Shown here piece after piece: positions 56,529 to 64,000 of a DNA stretch of 64,000 nt. The DNA comes from Bacteroidales bacterium (GTDB lineage Bacteria; Bacteroidota; Bacteroidia; Bacteroidales; Marinilabiliaceae). The notes under the pieces were generated by a model. It was not told where the DNA came from and searched no databases. It saw only the letters and a list, made by a program, of their open reading frames with translations. The translations under genes and the position numbers were made by a program. The DNA lies in contig JAKSLE010000007.1 of NCBI GenBank assembly GCA_024401365.1, positions 86,036-150,035 of the forward strand, in the 5' to 3' direction. Every line of letters starts with the position of its first letter. The first letter of the stretch is position 1.

Positions 56529-57626
56529 TTAGTCTGTATATACAAATGTTCTGATCTGATACTTCAACCTCCCCCATACAAGCAACGGCAGTGCAGCAAA
56601 GAGTATCAACCCTGATATGTAAACCCAACTGAACGAGAGCGGATACCCATGCAGCACATTCATCTGATATGCCATGAAGTAATGCCTCAATGGAAACAAA
56701 TACGACAATGCCTGAAGCATGGGATGCATCATATCTACGGGAAAGGCTGCTCCACTCATCGAGAAACTCATCACTCCCCAAAGCGAACAGATACTCATCG
56801 ACATCCTTCGCGATGGCACAAGCGCAAAGATAAAGAGCGCAAAGCCTGTTACAGCCCCTATAAGTAGCAACGAGATAAGCATTATTACCCACCACTGCCC
56901 TTCATGGGGCAACTTGAGTATGCCGTATATGTACAATTGGAAAATAAATAGGAAAATCGCCATCATAAAGCCATTCTGCAACGCCCTGTCTACCTTGGGC
57001 ATGTAGTAACAGAGTATCAGCGTTACCAACAGTATTATGATGCCCGGAACTACCATCGTGGAGATGTATATGTTGTAGTTGCCCCACGGATTGCCTGTCA
57101 TGTGCCCTTGTACTTTTATGGGTTGTAGTATGGCCATCACTTGCTCGTCGGTCAACCCCTTGGCTCTGAGCTGCGCCTGACCTACCGCCGCCTTCGAGAG
57201 TACCGATATGGTCTTCATATCTTTCATCGCTAACACTCCGCCTGTATAGATGGCTGAGTTCAGATAGTACGATATGTCGGGCTGCCTGCCTGAGAGCAAC
57301 TTCTCCGTAAACCCGTCAGGAAAGACTATATAGCCATATACCTCTCCTTTCTGCATCGCCTCACGAGCCTCTGTCACATTGGCATAGTTGGCTACTACCT
57401 TGGTCGACTGAAAGGTGGCAAGCCTCTGCTGTAGTGTGGCAGTAGTGGAGGTCTGGTCTAGGTCTACTACGGCAATGGGCAACTCCTGCGGCATGCCTGA
57501 GTCAAGTAACGACGTGAAGAAGATGATCGTGAACAGCCCGGCTATAATGGGGAATCCCATCGAAACCTGCCTGTAACACAAACAGCATACCTCATATAAT
57601 GATCTCGCTTTTTGGCGTATCATCAT
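56529..57626 (-). CDS. ABC-2 type permease (first of pair)
   Basis: A 365-residue protein with the same plan as the next gene: helix, periplasmic domain with AVVDLDQTSTTATLQQRL, then five to six helices ending in a short basic tail. The pair would form a heterodimeric membrane part of a tripartite exporter with the HlyD and TolC proteins. It starts 17 bases after the HlyD stop. Confidence 0.9.
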   Translation of the reverse strand: MMIRQKARSLYEVCCLCYRQVSMGFPIIAGLFTIIFFTSLLDSGMPQELPIAVVDLDQTSTTATLQQRLATFQSTKVVANYANVTEAREAMQKGEVYGYIVFPDGFTEKLLSGRQPDISYYLNSAIYTGGVLAMKDMKTISVLSKAAVGQAQLRAKGLTDEQVMAILQPIKVQGHMTGNPWGNYNIYISTMVVPGIIILLVTLILCYYMPKVDRALQNGFMMAIFLFIFQLYIYGILKLPHEGQWWVIMLISLLLIGAVTGFALFIFALVPSRRMSMSICSLWGVMSFSMSGAAFPVDMMHPMLQALSYLFPLRHYFMAYQMNVLHGYPLSFSWVYISGLILFAALPLLVWGRLKYQIRTFVYTD

Positions 57627-57643
57627 CTCTCTTCCTCCTTCTT

Positions 57644-58633
57644 CTACTCAGGACGATATATAAGTGTCATGCCGGAACGAAGACCGTCAACTTTCATCGT
57701 TGGCCGCGCCTTAACCTCAAAGGTCTTGAGGTCGTATGCCCCATTGTCTTTCGTAGCTTTCCATACCGAGAAGGAGCCTTGGTCTTTTATCGCGCATACC
57801 TTCATCGCCATATCTTGGTCCAACGCCGGAACATATACCGTTATCTCGTCTCCTGTCTTCATCGCATTCAACTTGTCTTCTCTTACGTTGAATACACCCC
57901 ACGCCTCGTCTTGCATGGCTATGGTCATGATAGGTGTGCCTGATCCTACCAACTCGCCTACCTTGGGATATATGGTGGCTACTTCTCCGTCAAACTGGGC
58001 CAACTGTACCATCTCTTTGATGTACGAGTTCACTTCGGCTACCGCCCCCTGGGCTTGACTGCGCTTGGCTGCAGCGGCTTTCTTGTCTTCATATCGGGCT
58101 CCGTTGACTGCCATGTCATATTGCGACTTAGCGGCCTCACATTTGGCTTTGTATACCTTGAGCTGTGCCTCGGCTTCATCTCGCTTCTGCGCCGTCAATA
58201 CGCCTCCCTCATAGAGCTTGTTTACTCGGTCGTACGACTTCTGCGCTATCTCTACCGCAGCTACTGCTTGCTGCCATAGCTCATACGCACCTCTTATCTG
58301 CTCTTCTTGCGCACCGTTGTTGGCTTTCTCTACTAGTGCACTTGCAGCGGCTTCCAAGCTTTGCGCCTGCGCCTTCTTGGCTTCTACGTCTGGTGCATCT
58401 AGCATGGCTAGCGTGTCGCCTTTGTGTACATAGTCTCCTTCATGTACATATAGCTTGAGTACCCTGCCTGGTACCTTGAACGATACCCTGTATTCCGATA
58501 CCTCAACTTCTCCTTGTATCGCAGGGTCTTTCTCGCCTAGGATCAACCACCCTACTAGTGCTACCAATACTACAACGGTTGCAAATGCTGCAACTCCAAA
58601 AAGAATATCTTTGTGCTGATTCTTAGTTTCCAT
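57644..58633 (-). CDS. HlyD/EmrA-type membrane-fusion (periplasmic adaptor) protein
   Basis: A 329-residue adaptor: one membrane helix (about 9-30), a biotinyl-lipoyl-like part (YRVSFKVPGRVLKLYVHEGDYVHKGDTL), a long coiled-coil hairpin rich in Ala, Glu and Gln (about 80-205) and a barrel domain. It bridges the inner-membrane permeases and the TolC protein. Its start lies within the TolC gene end; an alternative ATG at 58639 adds two residues. Confidence 0.92.
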   Translation of the reverse strand: METKNQHKDILFGVAAFATVVVLVALVGWLILGEKDPAIQGEVEVSEYRVSFKVPGRVLKLYVHEGDYVHKGDTLAMLDAPDVEAKKAQAQSLEAAASALVEKANNGAQEEQIRGAYELWQQAVAAVEIAQKSYDRVNKLYEGGVLTAQKRDEAEAQLKVYKAKCEAAKSQYDMAVNGARYEDKKAAAAKRSQAQGAVAEVNSYIKEMVQLAQFDGEVATIYPKVGELVGSGTPIMTIAMQDEAWGVFNVREDKLNAMKTGDEITVYVPALDQDMAMKVCAIKDQGSFSVWKATKDNGAYDLKTFEVKARPTMKVDGLRSGMTLIYRPE

Positions 58634-60074
58634 ATGCATGAATTAAAGCCAACTGGGCTGTTACAACTTCTATTTCTGCTTCTATCTTTTGTGTCTTGGC
58701 TTGTAGCCAGGCTGTCTGCGCCATCATCACGTCGGTGGTGGTCATTACCCCTTCCGCAAATCCTAAATTGGCACAGCGTAGATTCTCTTCTGCCGTGTCG
58801 TAGTTCTTCTCTGTCACGACCATCTTTTTCTTGGCTTCGTCCAACTTAAACTGGCATTGCGTTATCTGTAAATCTATCATCTCTTCAGCATCTTGCTTCT
58901 GTAGTCGCGCAATGTTCGATTGCCTCTTGGCTTCCCTCACCTTGTCCCTGGTCTCGTTCCAGTCCCAGATGGGTATCTTGGCCATCACTCCCACATTCCA
59001 TGTGCCGTTGAACTTTTTCTCAAAGCCGTTGAACATACTTGGATTGGATACCATATAGCCTCCCATAAGGGCAACCTGTGGCAGGTGCTCCGCCCTGGCT
59101 GTCTTCACCTTCAGGTCGTATAGCTCTATCGCCTTGCTGAGCATCTTTATCTCATTGCGGTTGTTGGTGGTGTTTATCTCACCCACCGCTTGTACCTTCA
59201 TCGTGGTGTCTACCGATATATTGGTCTCTAATGGCAACCCACAGAGCTTGCAGAGTAACATCTTCGATAGCGATAAACCGTTCTCTGCTTGCAATTGCTG
59301 CATCTGCGCCTCGTTGAGCTTCACACTCACCTTCAGCCCGTCTGCCTTGGTCGCTACACCTTCGTCTATCATCTTCTTCACGTCGCCTTCCAACTTGGCT
59401 ATCAGGGCGGCGTACTCGTCAGCCAACTTCTTCTTGTGCTCTACGCCTACTACCAGATAGTAGGTGTTCTCAACGTTAAATCGCACATCGTCTGTTGCCT
59501 GATCTATCTGTATGTTCGCTATCTCTTCTGCTATGTCGGCCATCTTGTTGCCGTTCACTATCTTGCCTCCCATATAGAGCGGCTGAGTCAGCGTCACAGC
59601 TCCGCCAAACATATTCCTCGTATCCGTACGCAACGCATCTACTAGCGAGTTGCCTACCTGGTCCAATGCTTGCTGAAGCACACCCACACTTTGCTGTAAC
59701 CCCGGCAGATATTGCTGTATGGCTCCCGCTAGGGCTGGCATCGTCTGTCCCACTTGCTGGGCGTAGGCGTTAAACTGATTGGCTATATTGGTACCGGCAT
59801 ACTGAAGGGTCGACTTCTGCTGCGCATTGAGGAGCGATACCTCTTTGCCCATGTGCATATAGCCTCCCAGCGCTTCTACTCGAGGCAGATACTTGGTCCT
59901 GGCCGACTTCCTCGTGTCCGTCGCCATGGCTGCCTTCTCATGGGCTATCTGCAACTGCGTATTCTCCCTCATCGCCATCGCTACACAGGTGTCAAGACTC
60001 AACACCATCTCTTGCGCATTGACTTGTAGTAGGAGTACCGTCAAAAGATTTATTACTGCTATACACTTCTTCAT
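58623..60074 (-). CDS. TolC family outer-membrane efflux protein
   Basis: A 483-residue outer-membrane channel with signal peptide (ending near VNAQ) and two outer-membrane efflux protein repeats: long helices with the typical openings LDTCVAMAMRENTQLQIA and AIELYDLKVKTARAEHLPQVAL. An Ala/Gln-rich insert (about 85-150) is longer than in E. coli TolC. It overlaps the HlyD start by 11 bases and follows the lipoprotein by 27. Confidence 0.93.
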   Translation of the reverse strand: MKKCIAVINLLTVLLLQVNAQEMVLSLDTCVAMAMRENTQLQIAHEKAAMATDTRKSARTKYLPRVEALGGYMHMGKEVSLLNAQQKSTLQYAGTNIANQFNAYAQQVGQTMPALAGAIQQYLPGLQQSVGVLQQALDQVGNSLVDALRTDTRNMFGGAVTLTQPLYMGGKIVNGNKMADIAEEIANIQIDQATDDVRFNVENTYYLVVGVEHKKKLADEYAALIAKLEGDVKKMIDEGVATKADGLKVSVKLNEAQMQQLQAENGLSLSKMLLCKLCGLPLETNISVDTTMKVQAVGEINTTNNRNEIKMLSKAIELYDLKVKTARAEHLPQVALMGGYMVSNPSMFNGFEKKFNGTWNVGVMAKIPIWDWNETRDKVREAKRQSNIARLQKQDAEEMIDLQITQCQFKLDEAKKKMVVTEKNYDTAEENLRCANLGFAEGVMTTTDVMMAQTAWLQAKTQKIEAEIEVVTAQLALIHAYGN

Positions 60075-60101
60075 CTTGAGTGTTTTATCTTATTTCTCCA
60101 T

Positions 60102-60539
60102 TTATGATAATTGCAACTTCACCAGCTCTAGTACCCTCTGCATCAGAGATAGTACCTTCTGCTTGGTCTCCATATCCATATTTTCGTTTGCCATTATTAC
60201 TTGCGCCACTTGCTGCGCTTTGGCATCTAGCATCGCATTGGCTTGCTCAGGGGTCAACTGTCCCGCCTTCACAGCCTTCAACATCTGCTCTATGTCCTGG
60301 GTCAATTGTCCCACAAGTGGCTCTATCTGCTCTACCGCCACCTTTATGTTCTCTATCGTATTCTTTATCTCTGCCAATGCCGCAATGTCGTCGTTCAACT
60401 GCTGTAGGGCAGCCAATACCTCGGGATTGAGCTCCACCTCCTTGGGCTTCACCTCTTCTTTGTCGTCATCGCAGGAAACACACACAACGGCTGGTAAGGT
60501 AAATAACAATAGTAATACTCCAAAAATTAATCTCTTCAT
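60102..60539 (-). CDS. small coiled-coil lipoprotein, first gene of the export operon
   Basis: A 145-residue lipoprotein: signal peptide, then VVCVSCDDD with a likely lipidated Cys (near residue 23) followed by three Asp. The rest is one predicted long helix or coiled coil rich in Gln, Glu, Ala and Leu. No family is recognised. It starts the operon with TolC, HlyD and two permeases, so it may be an accessory part or a substrate-binding element of the exporter; that is inference. The ATG at 60539 begins the signal peptide; the open frame to 60572 overlaps the -7 box. Confidence 0.75.
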   Translation of the reverse strand: MKRLIFGVLLLLFTLPAVVCVSCDDDKEEVKPKEVELNPEVLAALQQLNDDIAALAEIKNTIENIKVAVEQIEPLVGQLTQDIEQMLKAVKAGQLTPEQANAMLDAKAQQVAQVIMANENMDMETKQKVLSLMQRVLELVKLQLS

Positions 60540-60569
60540 AGTATTCGCTTGTTTTCTAAATAGCGAACG

Positions 60570-60601
60570 CAAAACTACTCAAAGAATTAGACCTAAACAA
60601 A
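60570..60601 (-). promoter_or_regulatory. promoter of the export operon
   Basis: On the minus strand TTTG (60601-60598), a 20-base spacer and TAGTTTTG (60577-60570): exact consensus. The leader is about 25 bases. Confidence 0.85.
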
Positions 60602-60619
60602 ATAAAAATTGTTAATTCA

Positions 60620-61891
60620 TTAGTCTCGATTTGTGTATTTCTTGGGGTATTGTAAAACTATCGAAATTATCAATATCAACGCTAGCGTGTATATGTAGTA
60701 TAGATGTGGCACTATCTCAAAGGGCGAGAGCGTTATCAAGGCCGATGCCATCAACATCTGCGCCCCGTATGGCAGCACGCCTTGTATTATGCACGACGAG
60801 GTGTCCATTATCGAGGCTGTCCTCCTCGCATCTAACCCTATCTTGTCTGCTACTTGCTTTATTACCCCCGAGGTGGTTATCAGCGTTATCGTATTGTTGG
60901 CAGTACATAGATTCACCATCCAGATGAAGAGCATCGAGGCCATCTCTGCCCCCCTCTTGCTCTTTACCTTCTTCATCATGTTGCTCACCACATACTCTAT
61001 GCCTCCCAGGTGTCGCACCACTTCCATTATCCCGCTGGCTAGCAGTACTACTATTATCAGCTCTCCCATGCCTAATATGCCTTCCCCAGCTTGTTTCAGC
61101 CACTCTATCATGCTCATGTCACAGGCCACCAGCGCTATCACAAACGAGGCTCCTACACCCATTACCAGCACTTGCAGCACGTTTATACCCATCAGAGCTG
61201 TTACTATCACTAGCAGGTATGGCACAATGGTCCAGAACCTCACCTCTGGTATCTCGCTGGCACTCTCATATCGCATACCTATCCAAAAGTAGAGCGCCAC
61301 ACATATCAGTGCAGCGGGCAGAGCTATGTATATGTTGGCTTTGAACTTGTCGTTCATCTTGCACCCTTGCGAGGTGGTGGCTACTATCGTAGTGTCGGAG
61401 ATGAACGACAGATTGTCGCCGAAATAGGCTCCTCCCACTATTATGGCTGTCATCATCCCTACTGGCATCCCTATCGACTGCGCCAACCCCGCCGCTATGG
61501 GTACCAACGTCACTATCGTGCCCACACTGGTGCCTACACTCATCGATACCAGACAGGCGGCCACAAACATACTCACAGGCACTGCTTGCGATGGCAATAT
61601 ACTTAGCAGCAGCCCCACTAGCGAGTCTATCGCTCCCATACCCTTGGCTGTCGTGGCAAACATACCCGCCAACACAAAGATCCATATCATCAGCATCGTA
61701 GTGCCATTCATCGCCCCCTTCGAGAAGATGGCTATGCGGTCGTCCAACTTCTTGCCTCTCAGCAGTAGTATGGAGTATATGGCCGATACCACAAAGGCTA
61801 CAGTTATGGGCATGGCATAGAAGTCGCCTGCCGCCAGCGATACTGCTAGATATATGGCCAGAAAAACCATTATGGGCGTAAGTGCTATCAT
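60620..61891 (-). CDS. NhaC-type Na+/H+ antiporter
   Basis: A 423-residue inner-membrane protein with about eleven to twelve hydrophobic helices. SVGTSVGTIVTLVPIAAGLA, GGAYFGDNLSFISDTTIVATTSQGC and the late TASIMDTSSCIIQGVLPYGAQ match the NhaC family, with conserved aspartates for cation exchange. The related transporters can carry other ions or malate/lactate, so substrate is by family. It is divergent from azlC. Confidence 0.9.
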   Translation of the reverse strand: MIALTPIMVFLAIYLAVSLAAGDFYAMPITVAFVVSAIYSILLLRGKKLDDRIAIFSKGAMNGTTMLMIWIFVLAGMFATTAKGMGAIDSLVGLLLSILPSQAVPVSMFVAACLVSMSVGTSVGTIVTLVPIAAGLAQSIGMPVGMMTAIIVGGAYFGDNLSFISDTTIVATTSQGCKMNDKFKANIYIALPAALICVALYFWIGMRYESASEIPEVRFWTIVPYLLVIVTALMGINVLQVLVMGVGASFVIALVACDMSMIEWLKQAGEGILGMGELIIVVLLASGIMEVVRHLGGIEYVVSNMMKKVKSKRGAEMASMLFIWMVNLCTANNTITLITTSGVIKQVADKIGLDARRTASIMDTSSCIIQGVLPYGAQMLMASALITLSPFEIVPHLYYIYTLALILIISIVLQYPKKYTNRD

Positions 61892-61911
61892 TCTGTCTTC
61901 TTTTTATGGAG

Positions 61912-61939
61912 CAAAAATAACAATAATACCCTATCTTTG
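61912..61939. promoter_or_regulatory. divergent -7 promoter elements for nhaC-like and azlC genes
   Basis: TATTTTTG on the minus strand (61919-61912) precedes the antiporter gene and TATCTTTG on the plus strand (61932-61939) precedes azlC. Both match TAnnTTTG; the -33 boxes would overlap and are not clear. Confidence 0.6.
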
Positions 61940-61958
61940 CACCGCTTTTCATTACACA

Positions 61959-62681
61959 ATGAAACATTCCAGTCCAATGGCTTTCCGCGAGGGTATGCGC
62001 GACTCCATACCTATAGCTCTCTGCTACCTGGCAGTCTCTTTCTCTATCGGCATCATCGCTGCTAATGGAGGAGTTTCAGCTATGCAGGGCTTCTTCACCA
62101 GCTTCTTCTGTATGGCATCGGCTGGCGAATATATCGGCTTTACCCTCATAGCAGCTCAGGCTACTTATACCGAGGTGGCTCTCATGACGCTTATAGCCAA
62201 TGCCCGATACCTCCTCATGTCTGCCGCATGGAGCCAACGTATGAACCCTAGCCTCTCCATCGGCCACCGTATGCTCATGGCACTGGATCTTACCGACGAA
62301 CTGTTCGCCATCGCCATCGCGCGCAAGGGTTACCTCAATCCGCTCTACTCCTACGGCGCAGCTCTCTTCCCAGCCATCTGCTGGGCTTCTGGCACCGCCT
62401 TGGGTTGCATAGCGGGCGATATATTGCCTTCCCGTATAGTGAGCGCCCTCAGCGTATCGCTCTATGGTATGTTCATCGCCATCATCATCCCCCCTGCCAA
62501 GGAGAACCGCATAGTGGCGTATATCATCGTAGCTTGCTTCATCCTCAGTGCCGCCGCCACCTACCTTCCACTGCTCTCTAGCCTCTCGAGTGGTACCCGC
62601 ATCATATTGCTCACCGTCATCATATCGGCAGCAGCAGCTCTCTTGTTCCCTCGTAAACCTGAAACGGAAATACCTCAATGA
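61959..62681 (+). CDS. azlC: AzlC, large subunit of branched-chain amino acid exporter
   Basis: A 240-residue protein with about seven hydrophobic helices. REGMRDSIPIALCYLAVSFSIGI and ANARYLLMSAAWSQRM are AzlC family stretches. With AzlD it exports branched-chain amino acids or analogues. The ATG at 61959 is chosen because the -7 box at 61932-61939 lies inside the longer open frame (from 61854). Confidence 0.93.
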   Translation: MKHSSPMAFREGMRDSIPIALCYLAVSFSIGIIAANGGVSAMQGFFTSFFCMASAGEYIGFTLIAAQATYTEVALMTLIANARYLLMSAAWSQRMNPSLSIGHRMLMALDLTDELFAIAIARKGYLNPLYSYGAALFPAICWASGTALGCIAGDILPSRIVSALSVSLYGMFIAIIIPPAKENRIVAYIIVACFILSAAATYLPLLSSLSSGTRIILLTVIISAAAALLFPRKPETEIPQ

Positions 62682-62989
62682 ACCACAATATATACATATA
62701 TATCCTCATCATGATCGGTGTCACATACCTCATACGTATGCTGCCTCTCACCCTCATGCGCCGACCAATACGCAATGTATTCCTCACTTCTTTCCTCTAC
62801 TATGTGCCCTACGTCACTTTGTCCGTCATGACCTTCCCCGCCATCCTCCAGGCTACAGCATCTCCTTGGGCTGGAGCTGTGGCTTTCGTCATAGGTATTT
62901 TCGCTGCTTGGCGCGGCGCCAACCTCTTCAAGGTGGCTATCATCTGCTGCGTCATAGTCTTCGCTTTGGAGTATCTCTTCGTACCTTGA
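62678..62989 (+). CDS. azlD: AzlD, small subunit of branched-chain amino acid exporter
   Basis: A 103-residue protein with four membrane helices; TYLIRMLPLTLMRRPIRN and YVPYVTLSVMTFPAIL are typical. The start overlaps the azlC stop by four bases (ATGA), so the two are translated together. Confidence 0.93.
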   Translation: MNHNIYIYILIMIGVTYLIRMLPLTLMRRPIRNVFLTSFLYYVPYVTLSVMTFPAILQATASPWAGAVAFVIGIFAAWRGANLFKVAIICCVIVFALEYLFVP

Positions 62990-62999
62990 CTACCCTCCC

Positions 63000-63030
63000 T
63001 TGATTTTTCCCAAAATCATCTCTATATTTG
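63000..63030 (+). promoter_or_regulatory. promoter of the NfeD-like gene
   Basis: TTG (63000-63002), a 20-base spacer and TATATTTG (63023-63030). It excludes the TTG start at 63028 and fixes the ATG at 63058. Confidence 0.8.
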
Positions 63031-63057
63031 TATCATAATCAATCAATTTCCTATACC

Positions 63058-63519
63058 ATGACACTGACTTTCATCATCATCCTCGCCTTGCTGGGCCTTG
63101 TATGCCTCCTCATCGAGATCCTCATCATCCCTGGCATAGGCTTCGCAGGCATCATAGGCACTGCAGCTACCATAGGTGGCGTCTACTTGGCACATACCGA
63201 GTACGGCGGCACAACCTCTACTTGCCTCCTCGTGGGCGAAATGCTCCTCTTGGCTCTCTTGTGCGCCCTCTTGTGGAACTCCACCATCCGTCGCCGCCTG
63301 AGCCTCAATACAAAGATCGATTCTCATGTCAACGACCAACCATCGTCTATCTCCGTGGGCGATACAGGCATAGCCATCACACGACTCAACCTCTTCGGCA
63401 AGGCTCAGTTCCCTCAGCACGGATACATCGAGGTCAAGGCTCTCTCTTTCATCGACCAGGGCACTCCCGTCAAAGTCATAAGTACCGACAACAACACCAT
63501 CCTCGTCGACAAAGCCTAA
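63058..63519 (+). CDS. NfeD-like membrane protein
   Basis: A 153-residue protein with two to three membrane helices (about 1-80) with LLIEILIIPGIGFAGIIGTAA, followed by a C-terminal OB-fold (about 95-153; GDTGIAITRLNLFGKAQF and GTPVKVISTDNNTILV). NfeD proteins are partners of stomatin-like proteins in membrane quality control; the stomatin (floA/yqfA-type) gene often follows in Bacteroidales but is not seen here before the window ends. Confidence 0.88.
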   Translation: MTLTFIIILALLGLVCLLIEILIIPGIGFAGIIGTAATIGGVYLAHTEYGGTTSTCLLVGEMLLLALLCALLWNSTIRRRLSLNTKIDSHVNDQPSSISVGDTGIAITRLNLFGKAQFPQHGYIEVKALSFIDQGTPVKVISTDNNTILVDKA

Positions 63520-63599
63520 TCCCTGCTACATGCGTCACAAATCAAATCATTTAGTACTATGGATTAGCCCGTAACAATAAAACTTATGATAACTCACCC

Positions 63600-63662
63600 A
63601 CCACGCTCCCTTAACACTCTCTTAACGCTCCCTTAATACACCCTTAATACAGACATAACACA
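63600..63662. repeat. dispersed intergenic repeat, copy B
   Basis: Contains CGCTCCCTTAACACTC, then CTTAACGCTCCCTTAATACA, CCCTTAATACA and GACATAACACA. The last two-thirds match copy A at 5276-5311 apart from an 11-base tandem insertion. Confidence 0.75.
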
Positions 63663-63723
63663 GCAACACCCCAACCATCTAACTTTCTCTTTTCATTATC
63701 TAAACAATCCCCACCACACCGTA

Positions 63724-63745
63724 GAGACGTAGCGTGCTACGTCTC
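63724..63745. repeat. perfect inverted repeat GAGACGTAGC / GCTACGTCTC
   Basis: Two 10-base arms (63724-63733 and 63736-63745) separated by GT. Similar GTAGAGACG-type palindromes are scattered in many Bacteroidota genomes as small non-coding repeats (from memory). No T run follows on either strand. Confidence 0.7.
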
Positions 63746-63863
63746 AATCTCGCGTTTGAGGTTCATTTTTAGCCCAAAGGTTCCCGCGACAAGCTCTTTT
63801 TCTTTTCTGTCGGCACAGAACCGAAGGTCAACGAAGTTAAAGCCCCGCCGTGGCAACGGCAAA

Positions 63864-63933
63864 AAATCCCCAGAATCTGCGAAATCTGCGTGAGATAAAA
63901 ATAAAACCAAACTCGAAATCCCCAAAATCTGCG
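63864..63933 (+). repeat. 18-bp direct repeat pair
   Basis: AAATCCCCAGAATCTGCG (63864-63881) and AAATCCCCAAAATCTGCG (63916-63933) match at 17 of 18 positions; another AATCTGCG lies at 63883-63890. Confidence 0.75.
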
Positions 63934-63946
63934 TGCCCCAAACCAA

Positions 63947-64000
63947 TGTCCTGTACTAAATAAGTTGACATATCCTCATCCAAAATAGTAGTTATGAGGA
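63947..64000 (+). mobile_element. possible left end of an insertion sequence
   Basis: TGTCCTGTACTAAATAAGTT (63947-63966), followed by GACATATCC and an ATG at 63993, resembles the terminal inverted repeat and transposase start of IS3/IS481-type elements. The other end and the transposase lie outside the window, so this is only a suggestion. Confidence 0.3.

Larger units (their letters stand above)
63520..64000. other. 481-base non-coding, repeat-rich end of the window
   Basis: No believable gene is present. It contains a copy of the dispersed intergenic repeat (63600-63662), a perfect 10-bp inverted repeat (63724-63745), an 18-bp direct repeat pair (63864-63933) and possibly the first bases of an insertion element from 63947. 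Confidence 0.6.

Noticed and set aside
61266-61967. A 233-codon minus-strand open frame.
   Set aside because: It overlaps the NhaC-like gene in another frame on the same strand and shows no family motif; the NhaC frame is clearly coding.
62076-62678. A 200-codon minus-strand open frame.
   Set aside because: Antisense to azlC, with very high Gly/Glu/His and no recognisable domain.
63737-63946. A 69-codon minus-strand open frame in the final gap.
   Set aside because: It covers the direct repeats and lacks a promoter or any recognised motif.

Overview
The window reads as ordinary chromosome of a Bacteroidales bacterium (phylum Bacteroidota). The evidence is direct: intergenic regions carry the Bacteroidota promoter TTTG-N19/20-TAnnTTTG again and again, most genes lack a Shine-Dalgarno sequence, and the families are typical of the order (DUF5686, DUF3078, DUF5063, DUF4783, GGGtGRT protein, PPi-dependent phosphofructokinase, SpoIIE phosphatase with TPRs, beta-propeller regulators with an AraC domain). 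No rRNA, tRNA, CRISPR array, prophage or complete insertion sequence was seen. The species cannot be told from the sequence alone.

Layout. 1-9.0 kb (minus): leuS (cut by the left edge), a periplasmic GH31 alpha-xylosidase-like enzyme, and an operon of a SpoU-type RNA methyltransferase, a TPR/SpoIIE phosphatase and a YitT membrane protein. 9.1-20.9 kb (plus): a secreted CE1-like esterase, a ClC channel with CBS domains, DUF3078, DUF5063, a UvrD helicase, TrmO, a DUF5686 outer-membrane protein and an RluA pseudouridine synthase. 20.9-26.3 kb (minus): an orphan FtsX/MacB-type permease behind a sigma-54-like promoter with two upstream dyads, and a membrane regulator with propeller and AraC domains but no kinase. 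26.8-28.4 kb (plus): a GH43 glycosidase divergent from that regulator; a 16-bp direct repeat lies at both ends of the shared control region. 28.5-36.4 kb (plus): four genes with marked codon bias (IscU-like protein, GGGtGRT protein, PPi-phosphofructokinase, abundant TPR/OmpA-like lipoprotein) plus a prolyl oligopeptidase.

36.5-47 kb: RluA and YraN, then a structured non-coding RNA (6S-like candidate, minus strand, own promoter and terminator), nadC with DUF4783, and a seven-gene minus-strand operon (glycosyltransferase, ECF sigma factor, panB, RluA, 3'-5' exonuclease, rRNA methyltransferase, DEAD-box helicase). 47-54.9 kb (plus): def, a LytS/LytTR two-component pair, a TPR sensor whose kinase core looks dead, aspS, and both subunits of a CoA-transferase. 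54.9-61.9 kb (minus): mscL, an export operon (lipoprotein, TolC, HlyD, two ABC-2 permeases, no ATPase) and NhaC. 62-63.5 kb (plus): AzlC/AzlD and an NfeD-like protein. The last 480 bases are non-coding and repeat-rich, possibly ending in the first bases of an insertion element.

The least explained items are the regulator/direct-repeat/GH43 locus, the sigma-54-like permease control region, the non-coding RNA, the degenerate kinase next to the LytTR pair, the IscU-like/GGGtGRT pair, and a dispersed intergenic repeat family. Functional statements about them are inference from sequence.
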